DNA of 64,000 nucleotides from assembly GCF_900215245.1 (NCBI RefSeq), contig NZ_LT907842.1, positions 4,216,001 through 4,280,000 on the forward strand, given 5' to 3'. Position numbers and translations under genes: made by a program. A model generated the notes under the pieces. It saw only the letters and a program-made list of their open reading frames with translations, made no database searches and was not told the DNA's origin. Position 1 is the first letter of the stretch; each line of letters begins with the position of its first letter. The stretch comes from Pseudomonas fluorescens. GTDB taxonomy: Bacteria > Pseudomonadota > Gammaproteobacteria > Pseudomonadales > Pseudomonadaceae. Positions 53,889 to 62,386 of the stretch are shown here, in pieces.

Positions 53889-54451
53889 TGGCGGGCAGGT
53901 TGATCTATCTCATCGGACCATCGGGTTCGGGCAAGGACAGCCTGCTGGATGCCGCACGACCGCGTTTGGCCGAGCGGGGCTGCCGCATTGTGCGGCGGGT
54001 CATCACCCGCTCGGCGGAAGCGGTGGGCGAGGCCGCGCAGGGTGTGAGCCCGGCGCAGTTTGCCGCGATGGAGGCCGAGGGCGCGTTTGCCCTCAGCTGG
54101 CACGCCAACGGGTTGTCCTATGGCATCCCCCGGGAGATCGATGAATGGCTGGCGGCGGGGCACGACGTGCTGGTCAACGGCTCCCGTAGCCATCTGGCGC
54201 AAACCCGGCTGCGTTACCCGAACCTGCTGGTGGTGTTGCTGACGGTGGACCAGGCGGTGTTGCGCCAGCGCTTGCTGGCGCGGGGCCGTGAATCCCTGGC
54301 GGACATTGATCTGCGGCTGGCGCGCAATGCCCGGTTCGCCGACAGCTTGAGCACGGCAGCAGACGTGTTCCTGCTCGACAATTCCGGCCAACTGGAACAC
54401 ACGGTCGAGCGCTTGCTGGGCTGCCTCGACGGGCAACCGGCATGCGCCTGA
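53888..54451 (+). CDS. phnN: ribose 1,5-bisphosphate phosphokinase PhnN
   Basis: The 187-residue guanylate-kinase-like enzyme phosphorylates ribose 1,5-bisphosphate to PRPP, recycling the ribose from C-P lysis. The P-loop is YLIGPSGSGKDSLLDAA, and RRVITRSAEAVGE and GLSYGIPREIDEWLAAGHDV follow. ATG 53888 shares a base with the phnM stop. It overlaps phnP by 10 bp. Confidence 0.94.
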   Translation: MAGRLIYLIGPSGSGKDSLLDAARPRLAERGCRIVRRVITRSAEAVGEAAQGVSPAQFAAMEAEGAFALSWHANGLSYGIPREIDEWLAAGHDVLVNGSRSHLAQTRLRYPNLLVVLLTVDQAVLRQRLLARGRESLADIDLRLARNARFADSLSTAADVFLLDNSGQLEHTVERLLGCLDGQPACA

Positions 54452-55191
54452 CACTGCTGGGCACCGGAGACGCGCGGCAAGTCCCGGTGTACGGCTGCGA
54501 GTGCGCCGCCTGTGGTCTGGCCCGCAGCGACGAAAGCCTGCGACGCCGCCCATGCAGCGCATTGATCGAGTGCGGCGACCAGCGCTGGTTGATCGACAGC
54601 GGGTTGCCCGACCTCACCGAACGCTTCCCGCCGCGCAGCTTCAACGGGATTTTCCAGACGCACTATCATGCCGATCACGCCCAGGGCCTGCTGCATTTGC
54701 GCTGGGGCCAGGGGCTGGTGATTCCGGTGCATGGTCCGGTGGACGCGGAAGGTTTGTCCGACCTGTACAAGCACCCCGGCGTCCTCGATTTCAGCCAGCC
54801 GTTTGCCGAGTTTGAAACCCGCCGCTTTGGCGAGCTGAGCGTCACGGCGTTACCGCTGCTGCATTCCAAACCCACCTTGGGTTACCTGCTGGAAGGCGAG
54901 GGGCGGCGCATCGCCTACCTCACCGACACTGTTGGCCTGCCACCCGCCACCCGCGACTGGCTGCAACGCGAGCCGCTGGATGTGCTGGTGCTCGACTGCT
55001 CCATGCCGCCGCAGCCGCAGGCACCGCGTAACCACAATGATTTGACGCTGGCGTTGCAGTGCATTGAGGAGGTCGGCGCCGAATGGGGCGTGCTGACTCA
55101 TGTGGGGCATACGCTGGATGCGTGGTTGTTGCAGCATCGGCGCGAGTTGCCGCGCAACGTCACCGTAGGCTGGGATGGGCGGGTGTTGTAG
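54442..55191 (+). CDS. phnP: phosphoribosyl 1,2-cyclic phosphodiesterase PhnP
   Basis: The 249-residue metallo-beta-lactamase-fold enzyme opens the cyclic ribose phosphate made by PhnJ. The metal motif is FQTHYHADHAQGLLHL, with LTDTVGLPP and a histidine in GVLTHVGHTLD. A cysteine-rich zinc loop (PVYGCECAACGLARSDE) is near the start. It is the last gene of the operon; phnO is absent. Confidence 0.95.
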   Translation: MRLTLLGTGDARQVPVYGCECAACGLARSDESLRRRPCSALIECGDQRWLIDSGLPDLTERFPPRSFNGIFQTHYHADHAQGLLHLRWGQGLVIPVHGPVDAEGLSDLYKHPGVLDFSQPFAEFETRRFGELSVTALPLLHSKPTLGYLLEGEGRRIAYLTDTVGLPPATRDWLQREPLDVLVLDCSMPPQPQAPRNHNDLTLALQCIEEVGAEWGVLTHVGHTLDAWLLQHRRELPRNVTVGWDGRVL

Positions 55192-55659
55192 TGGGCTCGG
55201 GTTGGCCTGTTTGAAGATTCCGGCATGAAAGCCGTAGGACGAGCGTTTAGTTAAGAGTAAGAATGTATTAAGTTCTAATGAAGTACTTTGCAGCGTTTGC
55301 GAGGGGGGCTAAGTGTTTGGGTGGGATTTGTGAGTGGTGATTAGTGTGAGTGTAACTTTTTGCTTTGTTGAACGGTTCCAATTGTCTGGCGTCTTTTGAT
55401 TTTCATTAAATTTCCATATATAAAACAATTGGTTGGGCGGGCGTGGTGAGTTGTCTTTGGGGCGAGTTTGTAAAGGTTGATGGCGTTGCCAGGTAACTTG
55501 ATACATGGTTTTTAGTGTGGCTGTTTTGAAATAAAGTGGTAGTTGGAATATTGCCTTTCTCTATGGAAACTTAACCGGGCTTTGACGGCTAAGTCGTCGA
55601 GGTTATGACTCGCATTTTGTGAGTTGGTTACTTTTAGTAGTGAGAGGCCTATTTGGTTT
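55192..55659. other. AT-rich intergenic region between phnP and the serralysin gene
   Basis: About 470 bp without a convincing gene. It is visibly more AT-rich than the rest of the window (for example TTTGATTTTCATTAAATTTC and CATATATAAAACAATTGG near 55396-55433). It presumably contains the protease promoter, but no factor site is certain. Confidence 0.6.
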
Positions 55660-58530
55660 ATGAATTCTTTAGTTGCTCCATCCTTCACCTGTTACACACG
55701 AAACTCCGATATTGAATCGCTGGCCGTCTTTCCTGATAAGCCAGATCATACGGTTTCCCGTGCGTCGGCGAAAAAACCATCCTTCACGACGGATCAAGCG
55801 GCCGCGCACATCACCCGAGGGGGTTACAAGTTTCACGATCGAAATGACGATAAAAAAACAATCATCTCTTACAACTTTGCCGGTGGGTTTACTCCGCAAC
55901 AAAAAGAGCGTGCCCTATTAGCATTACAGTCATGGGCGGACTTGGCCAATATCACTTTCAAGGAAGGTGCCGCGGGTGCGGATGGTTCAATAACCATTAA
56001 AGATATTCCTGATTATGGTGGTGGGTGGGCGTTACTTCCGAATAAACATTTCTACAATGTTTCGGCCAATATTGGTACGGCGAATGCTGACGGTACTCCA
56101 CCGCTGGGCAGTTACTTTCTGTTGACGACTGTGCATGAGCTGGGACATGCCATCGGTCTTGAGCACCCCGGTGGCTACAATGGCGGGGGCAGCTATGACA
56201 GTAACGCCGATTACGCGGAAGATACCAGGGCCCGCAGTGTCATGAGTTACTGGTCTGAGCGTAATCAGCCGGGGCATGATTTCAACTCGCGGATGCCTGC
56301 CGCTCCGATGATTGATGATATCGCGGCGATTCAGCGTGTTTATGGCGTGAATACTAAAACCCGGAATACCAACACCACCTACGGTTTTAATTCCAACACC
56401 GATCGAGACTTTTACAGCCTGAAAGACGGCACCGAGAAACCGATTTTTTCGGTGTGGGATGGCGGTGGCATCGATACGCTGGATTTCTCGGGGTTTGCAC
56501 AGAATCAGACGATCAACCTCAATACTGAGGCGTTCTCCGACATCGGCGGGCTCAAGGGAAACGTTTCGGTTGCGAAGGGCGTGGTGGTAGAGAACGCCAT
56601 TGGTGGTTCGGGTAAAGACACCTTGGTGGGCAACCAGGTTGCCAATCGCCTGAAGGGCGGTGGAGGGGCAGATGAGCTGCTGGGCGGTGGTGGCGGGGAC
56701 ACCTTCATTTACGATCGGGCGAGTGACTCCACGCCCGAGAGCCCTGATCTGATCAAGGACTTTACCAGCGGTTCCGACAAGATTGACGTCTCTGGCGCGC
56801 TTAAGTCTGCCGGTATCAAGGCGCTTACCTTCGGTGCCTTGACGGGGCGGCCAGGCGATGCGGTCTTGAGCTTCGACCACAACACCGGAGAGGGAAGCCT
56901 GGCCATCGACTTTTCGGGAAATGGCAAGGCGGATCTCTATGTAAAAAGCAAAGGAGAGATCAAGCGTGGGGATGTCCTTGAACAAGGGGGCAAGCCGGAT
57001 GATCCCAATCCTGACCCCAAACCGGATCCGAAGCCCGACCCAAAACCTCGCAACACGGACACCACTTACGGTTTCAACTCCAATAGCGGTGATCCCGCCA
57101 CTAGCCTCACCTCCTCCAGTGATAAACCCCGTTTTACGGTAAAGGACGCCGAGGGTATCGATACGCTCGACTTCTCGGGGTTCAACCAGAACCAGATCAT
57201 CGACCTTCATTCCGGATCGGCTTCTGACGTGGGTGGCACGAAAGCTAACGTCTCGATCGACGCTTCCAGCATCATTGAAAATGCCATTGGTGGTGCGGGC
57301 AATGATCTGTTGATCGGAAATCACGTGAGTAACCGACTCAAAGGTGGGGGCGGTTCGGACAAGTTGTGGGGCGGCGGTGGCGCTGACACGTTTGTGTATG
57401 AACAGATCAGTGATTCAACGCCTGAGGCGCCTGACCTGCTGATGGATTTCATCAGCGGCACCGACAAGATTGATGTGTCAAAACTCATGAGTGCTGCCGG
57501 CATCCGTAAACTGGATTTCGTCAGTGTGTTGACGGGCAAGGCGGGTCAAGCCGTTTTGAACTACGACTCGCAGTTCGACACAGCCAGTCTGGCCATTGAT
57601 CTCAAGGGCGATGGCAAGGTTGATCTGTTGGTGAAAAGTATCGGTGAGATCAAGGCCGGTGATGTCCTGGTTAGTGACGGGGTGGATCCAAAGCCGGATC
57701 CGAAGCCGGATCCGAAGCCAGATCCGAAGCCGGATCCGAAGCCAGACCCGAAGCCGGATCCGAAGCCGGATCCGAAGCCAGACCCGAAGCCGGATCCGAA
57801 GCCGGATCCAAAGCCGGATCCGAAGCCAGACCCGAAGCCGGATCCGAAGCCGGATCCAAAGCCAGATCCAAGACGAGAAGAGAAGGACGATACGATCTAC
57901 GGCTTCAACTCCAACACGGGCAAGCCTCATATGACCCTGACGTCCGCCGCCGACAAGCCGGACTTCACCGTCCATGACAAGAGCGGTAACGATACCTTTG
58001 ATTTTTCCGGCTTCACCCAGAGTCAGGTCATCAGCTTGAACGGGGGAACCCATTCCAGTGTGGGTGGGTTGAAAGATAATGTGTTTATCACCGAAAAAAC
58101 CGTCATCGAGAATGCCATTGGTGGCGGTGGCGACGACAGGATGAGTGGCAATGAGGCAGACAACATCCTGATTGGCGGCGCGGGAGCCGATAACCTGACC
58201 GGTGGCGGCGGCTGGAACACCTTCAAATATAACGCAGCCTCCGACTCGACCCGCGAGCGTGCGGACCTGTTGATGGATTTCACCACTGGCAAGGACAAAA
58301 TCGATTTGTCGCAGATGAGCAAGAGTGCGGGTGTCGATTTGAACTTTGTGGACAAGTACACCGGCAAGGCGGGCGATACGATCATAAAGTTCAATACGGT
58401 AACCGGGCGTTACTTGCTGGCAGTCGATTTGACCGGTGGAGGCAAAACGGAGTTTCTGATTAAAAGTACACGGATAATAAGCCCGGAGGATGTTATAGGC
58501 CTGGCACTGAAGCCTGATACGTATCTTTGA
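55660..58530 (+). CDS. serralysin-type (M10B) metalloprotease with three tandem C-terminal beta-roll modules
   Basis: The 956-residue protein is expected to be secreted by a type I system: there is no signal peptide and it has RTX-like repeats. The catalytic zinc motif is HELGHAIGLEHPG (residues 159-171) and the Met-turn is SVMSYW (Met195, with the Tyr ligand at 197), with spacing close to serralysin. Each of the three C-terminal modules (about 238-445, 467-674, 741-956) starts TxYGFNSN, has DTLDFSGF and GGxGxD-type calcium repeats, and ends in a DFxSGxDKID part. Modules are joined by (DPKP)-type linkers of 4 and 15 units. Typical serralysins have one module and about 480 residues. ATG 55660 is preferred over TTG 55624. 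No aprDEF or inhibitor gene is in the window. Confidence 0.9.
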   Translation: MNSLVAPSFTCYTRNSDIESLAVFPDKPDHTVSRASAKKPSFTTDQAAAHITRGGYKFHDRNDDKKTIISYNFAGGFTPQQKERALLALQSWADLANITFKEGAAGADGSITIKDIPDYGGGWALLPNKHFYNVSANIGTANADGTPPLGSYFLLTTVHELGHAIGLEHPGGYNGGGSYDSNADYAEDTRARSVMSYWSERNQPGHDFNSRMPAAPMIDDIAAIQRVYGVNTKTRNTNTTYGFNSNTDRDFYSLKDGTEKPIFSVWDGGGIDTLDFSGFAQNQTINLNTEAFSDIGGLKGNVSVAKGVVVENAIGGSGKDTLVGNQVANRLKGGGGADELLGGGGGDTFIYDRASDSTPESPDLIKDFTSGSDKIDVSGALKSAGIKALTFGALTGRPGDAVLSFDHNTGEGSLAIDFSGNGKADLYVKSKGEIKRGDVLEQGGKPDDPNPDPKPDPKPDPKPRNTDTTYGFNSNSGDPATSLTSSSDKPRFTVKDAEGIDTLDFSGFNQNQIIDLHSGSASDVGGTKANVSIDASSIIENAIGGAGNDLLIGNHVSNRLKGGGGSDKLWGGGGADTFVYEQISDSTPEAPDLLMDFISGTDKIDVSKLMSAAGIRKLDFVSVLTGKAGQAVLNYDSQFDTASLAIDLKGDGKVDLLVKSIGEIKAGDVLVSDGVDPKPDPKPDPKPDPKPDPKPDPKPDPKPDPKPDPKPDPKPDPKPDPKPDPKPDPKPDPKPDPRREEKDDTIYGFNSNTGKPHMTLTSAADKPDFTVHDKSGNDTFDFSGFTQSQVISLNGGTHSSVGGLKDNVFITEKTVIENAIGGGGDDRMSGNEADNILIGGAGADNLTGGGGWNTFKYNAASDSTRERADLLMDFTTGKDKIDLSQMSKSAGVDLNFVDKYTGKAGDTIIKFNTVTGRYLLAVDLTGGGKTEFLIKSTRIISPEDVIGLALKPDTYL
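57001..57048 (+). repeat. four 12-bp DPKP-type repeats (linker 1)
   Basis: Four 12-base units (DPNP then three DPKP) link the first and second beta-roll modules of the metalloprotease. They use more varied codons than linker 2. Confidence 0.88.
57685..57864 (+). repeat. fifteen tandem 12-bp DPKP repeats (linker 2)
   Basis: Fifteen consecutive 12-base units, mostly GATCCGAAGCCG with synonymous third-base changes, encode (DPKP)15 between the second and third modules. A partial unit (GATCCAAGACGA) follows. Near-identity suggests recent expansion and length variation by slippage. Confidence 0.97.
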
Positions 58531-58769
58531 CGGCCCGGAGCATACGCGGCGCTTTCTTGGGCTCCGAAAGGGCAGTTAATACAATCAGTGTCGGATACCG
58601 TGTTGATTGTGTGACTGTTATTGTTTAAGTACTTCTTCGGAAATAATATCGGGGTTGGTGAGTTGTACTTTCATATGGCAGCTTATTGGTCCCGGTAAAT
58701 AGGATTTCCGGGGCTTGTGGGCCGTGTATGGAAAGGCCCGTTATTTGGTCTTGTAAAGGATGTTGTTAC

Positions 58770-59543
58770 GTGATAAATGCCTCTTCCGTTTTTAATTTTT
58801 ATGTACCAAACCCGGCAGTGCCGGCAACGCCGGGCAATCGTTATGCCGATAAAAGTGCGAGCGCCGTGATTGGCCGGCCGGAACCCGAGCCGGGTGTTTC
58901 GGATACGGTCTACGGTTTTAACTCCAATACCGGCAACCGATCCATGAGCCTGCACTCTCTTAGTGGTGCGCCAAGGTTCACCGTACAGGACCGACGCGGA
59001 AACGATACCCTGGACTTTTCCGGGTTCAGCCAAAACCAGACGATTGATCTGCGTGATGGCGCGGCTTCCAGCGTGGGCGGCCTGCGTAATAACGTCTCGA
59101 TAGGTAAAGGTGTGACAGTGGAGAATGCCGTAGGCGGCGCAGGCCACGACGTGTTGATTGGCAACAACGTCGACAATGTGTTGACCGGCGGTACGGGCGG
59201 CGACGTCCTTTGGGGAGTGGGCGGTACAAATACATTCCGCTATGAAAAAGCCAGTGATTCTCCCTATTACAACGCGGACCTGATCATGGATTTTGTCAGT
59301 GGCAGAGACAAGATTGATCTGACGCAAATGATGAAGGAGATCAATACGCCCTTGCAATTGGTTGACGACTACACGGGGCGTATTGGCGATACGGTGGTGA
59401 AGTTTAATCCTCAGAGTGGCCGCTACTTTGTGGGGGTAGACCTCACCGAGCGTTGTGAATCGAACTTCCTTATTAAAAGTGCCCGATGGGTAAGGCCTTC
59501 GGATTTGGTGGGTCCGGTTGTTGAGCGGCAACGTCCGGTATAA
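58770..59543 (+). CDS. orphan serralysin C-terminal beta-roll protein
   Basis: The 257-residue protein consists of a 42-residue leader (ending EPEPGVSDT) and one M10 C-terminal module: VYGFNSNTGN, NDTLDFSGFSQNQTIDL, GGAGHDVLIGNNVDNVLTGG and LIMDFVSGRDKIDL. It has no protease domain and no zinc motif. The GTG at 58770 is chosen because AAGGA lies 10 bases upstream. It lies 239 bp after the protease and is most like that protein's modules, so it probably arose by duplication. Confidence 0.85.
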   Translation: MINASSVFNFYVPNPAVPATPGNRYADKSASAVIGRPEPEPGVSDTVYGFNSNTGNRSMSLHSLSGAPRFTVQDRRGNDTLDFSGFSQNQTIDLRDGAASSVGGLRNNVSIGKGVTVENAVGGAGHDVLIGNNVDNVLTGGTGGDVLWGVGGTNTFRYEKASDSPYYNADLIMDFVSGRDKIDLTQMMKEINTPLQLVDDYTGRIGDTVVKFNPQSGRYFVGVDLTERCESNFLIKSARWVRPSDLVGPVVERQRPV

Positions 59544-59764
59544 AACTGTTTGCTGAGGCGCGTACAGTCTAAAGGTTGATTGCACTATGCATCCGCTCTG
59601 CAGACGTCCGCGCCTTGGTGTTTTTATCTTTCAGGTAAAGGCAGTTTTACTGCGAGATGGATTGCTTAAAGTTAAACTGATGTTATGGGTATAAGTTTTC
59701 CTGATTTACGGTATTCAGAGATAGTGGGGTGTTTAGCTATTAGTTAAAAGGAGTGTGCTGTTTT

Positions 59765-60340
59765 ATGAGAAGTTCTTATCCTGGGGCCATTGAATTGTCG
59801 CCCCACAACTTGCCGGTGTCTGACCCTGGGCCGTTCGGGGTGGGTGCCAATAACAAACCGTCGTATACGACGGACCAGGCGGCCAAACACATCACCCGGG
59901 AAAACATGGTGTTTCGGGACCGCAACGATGACCAGAAAGTTGACCTGACCTACACCGTAGACAAGCGTTTCACCGCCCAGCAGCAACACCGCGTGCGCCA
60001 GGCCGTGCAGTCCTGGCAGGACGTCGCCAATATCACCTTCAAGGAACAGGCCGGTGGCGCTGATGGCACCGTCAACATCAGGAGCAATCCAGGGGGCGAC
60101 GGCGGCGTCGCCGCCTGTAGATTCGACGACGGGCACACTGGCCGCGTTAGGCGAGATGATCACGAAGACACTCTCACTGTTGTTGCAGTTATTGCGCACC
60201 GCGGCCAGGCCCTGACCCTCCGGCCTGGGGACAACACGGCCCACAAGTCCCGGGGCGGCGGTTCATCAGGGGGTACATTCATGGGTTTTCCAGCATCCGG
60301 TAAAACAGCCGTCAGTCAGCCTGACGAATTCTGTGCTTGA
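59765..60340 (+). pseudogene. truncated serralysin N-terminus
   Basis: The first 105 or so residues (YTTDQAAKHITR, FRDRNDDQKV, FTAQQQHRVRQAVQSWQDV, ANITFKEQAGGADGTVNI) are closely similar to residues about 42-115 of the intact metalloprotease. Similarity stops near 60085, before the zinc motif. The rest of the frame is unrelated low-complexity sequence, and the +1 frame is open to about 60215. AAGGAG lies 11 bases before ATG 59765, so the truncated product could still be made. It is catalytically dead. Confidence 0.8.
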
Positions 60341-60392
60341 GTAAAGATAACTCTGGAGTTGCTTTTATTTAGGCCGGAGCAAGGAGGCTGTG

Positions 60393-60580
60393 GTGCAAAG
60401 CAGGCTATTGATCAAAGAGCTGCAAGAGGCAGGTTGGGTGCTGGATCGGGTGACGGGCAGCCATCAGCTTTTTACCCATCGCTATAACCCGTACACGATA
60501 CTGGTGCCCCATCCCAGGAAGGATCTGCCCCGGGCACCGTGCGAAGTATCAGGAAACGTGCCGGGCTGTTTTCGTTTTAG
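60393..60580 (+). pseudogene. hicA: HicA toxin with a frameshift near its end
   Basis: SRLLIKELQEAGWVLDRVTG and SHQLFTHRYN (with the conserved histidine) are typical of HicA mRNA interferases. After HPRKDLP the reading frame goes wrong (RAPCEVSG). Shifting by one base gives GTVRSIRKRAGLFSF and a stop at 60578-60580, the expected HicA end. One G seems to be missing in the CCCCGGG run at about 60525. As written, the frame reads on to 60590. GTG 60393, with AAGGAGG upstream, is taken as the start. Confidence 0.85.
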
Positions 60581-60601
60581 GACGGTTTAAGGAGATTTTC
60601 C

Positions 60602-61006
60602 ATGCAATACCCAATCTGTATCGAATGGGGCGATGACTTTGTCGCCACCGGTATTCAGATCCCCGATATTCCAGGTGCCGTGACCGCCGGGGACAGTTTT
60701 GAAGAGGCCTACAACGCGGCGGTTGAAGTCGCGCACATCCTGTTGCAGGAGATCGCCGCAGAAGGCCGGGTGATTCCGATGCCAACGTCGGTGGCCGCCC
60801 ATCATGACAATGAGGAATACGCCGGCATGGGCTGGGGGATGTTGGAACTCGACATTTCGCCGTATCTGGGCAAGACCGAGAAGGTCAACGTGACCTTGCC
60901 CGGCTACGTGATCCAGCGTATCGACCGCTATGTGCGCGAGCACAAAGTAAAAAGCCGCTCGTCATTTCTGGCGGATGCGGCTTTGGAGAAGTTGGTGCGG
61001 TTGTAG
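60602..61006 (+). CDS. hicB: HicB antitoxin
   Basis: The 134-residue antitoxin has a partial RNase H-like N-terminal domain (MQYPICIEWGDDFVATGIQI and DIPGAVTAGDSFEEAYNAA) and a C-terminal ribbon-helix-helix part (KVNVTLPGYVIQRIDRYV and SRSSFLADAALEKLV) that should bind the operon promoter. AAGGAG lies 6 bases upstream. It follows the frameshifted hicA and is intact. Confidence 0.93.
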   Translation: MQYPICIEWGDDFVATGIQIPDIPGAVTAGDSFEEAYNAAVEVAHILLQEIAAEGRVIPMPTSVAAHHDNEEYAGMGWGMLELDISPYLGKTEKVNVTLPGYVIQRIDRYVREHKVKSRSSFLADAALEKLVRL

Positions 61007-61011
61007 TTGGA

Positions 61012-62208
61012 TTAGGCGGTGGCCACCGCCCCTTGCCGCGATGCACTCAGGAACCGCAACAACGCCACCAGCGGGAACGCACTGCCCACCAGCATCACGC
61101 CCAGCCAGCCGCCGTGTTCATACACGCTGCTGGCAATCGCCGAGCCGAAGGCGCCGCCGATGAAAATGCTGGTCATGTACAGCGCGTTCAGGCGGCTGCG
61201 GCTGTTGGCGTCAAGGGCGTAGATGGCGCGCTGGCCGAGGACCATGTTCATCTGCACGCAGAAGTCCAGGACTACACCGGTCACCGCCAGGCCGATCACG
61301 CTGTACAACGGGTGCACAAACGCCGGCAGGAAGCTCAACGCGGCGAACAGCATGGCCAGCAGCGAGGCGCGGTGCGTGTGACCGGCGTCGGCGAGGCGCC
61401 CGGCGATGGGGGCGGCAATAGCGCCCAGGGCGCCAACGAGGGCAAACAGTGCGATCTCGCTTTGGCTCAGGCCGTGATTGCGCGCCAGTTCCAGCGGGGC
61501 AGCCGTCCAGAACAGGCTGAACGTGGCGAACATGCAGCCTTGGTAAAACGCCCGTTGGCGCAATACCGGTTGCTGGCGCAGCAGGGTGCCGAGCGAGCGC
61601 AGCAGTTGGCCGTAGCTGGCGCTGTGGTCGGGTTGCCGTTTGGGGATGGTCAGCAACAGCACCACGCTGATAAATGCCATCAACGCGGCGGCGGCCATGA
61701 ACATCGCACGCCAGCCGAAATGGTCGGCCACGACGCTGGACACCGGCCGTGCCAGCAGGATACCGAGCAGCAGCCCGCCCATGATGCTGCCGACCACCCG
61801 GCCACGGGATTCGGCAGGTGCCAGGTGCGCGGCCAGCGGGATCAGAATTTGCACCGAGACGGAACTGAAACCGATCAGCAGCGATACGAGCAGGAACAGA
61901 TTCGGTTGCTCGGTAAACGCTGCGCCCAACAGGCTGGCGATGGCCACCACGGTGGTGGCAATCATCAGTTTTCGGTTTTCCAGCAGGTCGCCCAGCGGCA
62001 CCAGGAAGAACAGGCCAAGCGCGTAGCCGATTTGTGTCAGCGACACAATCAGGCTGGCCATCGCCGGGGTCAGGCCGATGTCCGGCGCAATCAACTCGAT
62101 GATCGGTTGGGCATAGTAGATGTTGGCCACAATGGCGCCGCAACAGAACGCAAACAACATCACCATGCCTCGGGTCATGGTGCTCGCAGCGTGTGGGGTA
62201 GCGTTCAT
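61012..62208 (-). CDS. MFS transporter
   Basis: This 398-residue major facilitator has twelve hydrophobic segments. Landmarks are AIVANIYYAQPIIELIAPDI (first helix), GYALGLFFLVPLGDLLENRK (loop 2-3 motif) and AHLAPAESRGRVVGSIMGGL. It resembles drug or sugar-efflux members with the NIYYAQP helix. ATG 62208 has GAGAAC upstream and is preferred over a start 16 codons earlier. The substrate is unknown. It is convergent with hicB and divergent from the DUF5666-like gene. Confidence 0.9.
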   Translation of the reverse strand: MNATPHAASTMTRGMVMLFAFCCGAIVANIYYAQPIIELIAPDIGLTPAMASLIVSLTQIGYALGLFFLVPLGDLLENRKLMIATTVVAIASLLGAAFTEQPNLFLLVSLLIGFSSVSVQILIPLAAHLAPAESRGRVVGSIMGGLLLGILLARPVSSVVADHFGWRAMFMAAAALMAFISVVLLLTIPKRQPDHSASYGQLLRSLGTLLRQQPVLRQRAFYQGCMFATFSLFWTAAPLELARNHGLSQSEIALFALVGALGAIAAPIAGRLADAGHTHRASLLAMLFAALSFLPAFVHPLYSVIGLAVTGVVLDFCVQMNMVLGQRAIYALDANSRSRLNALYMTSIFIGGAFGSAIASSVYEHGGWLGVMLVGSAFPLVALLRFLSASRQGAVATA

Positions 62209-62386
62209 GGAGTTCTCGTTAAAGCGTAGGAAGAAGGCATGCGAGAGTAAAGGCATCGCCGCGGCCGGAGTAGAGCGCTCGCAGTGATATCACTCATGCT
62301 GGAAATTAATGACTGAAACGTTAACTTTCGGGTCGTACGGCAATGATACATTCAGCCACAACTGCCGAAACAGGAAATCCACGTTC

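Noticed and set aside
57685..57864. CRISPR-like array
   Set aside because: Units are 12 bp, directly adjacent with no spacers, and encode protein.
57644..57934. Arg/Ser-rich open frames on both strands over the DPKP repeat
   Set aside because: A 12-bp repeat without stop codons stays open in other frames by construction; only the protease frame continues into domains on both sides.
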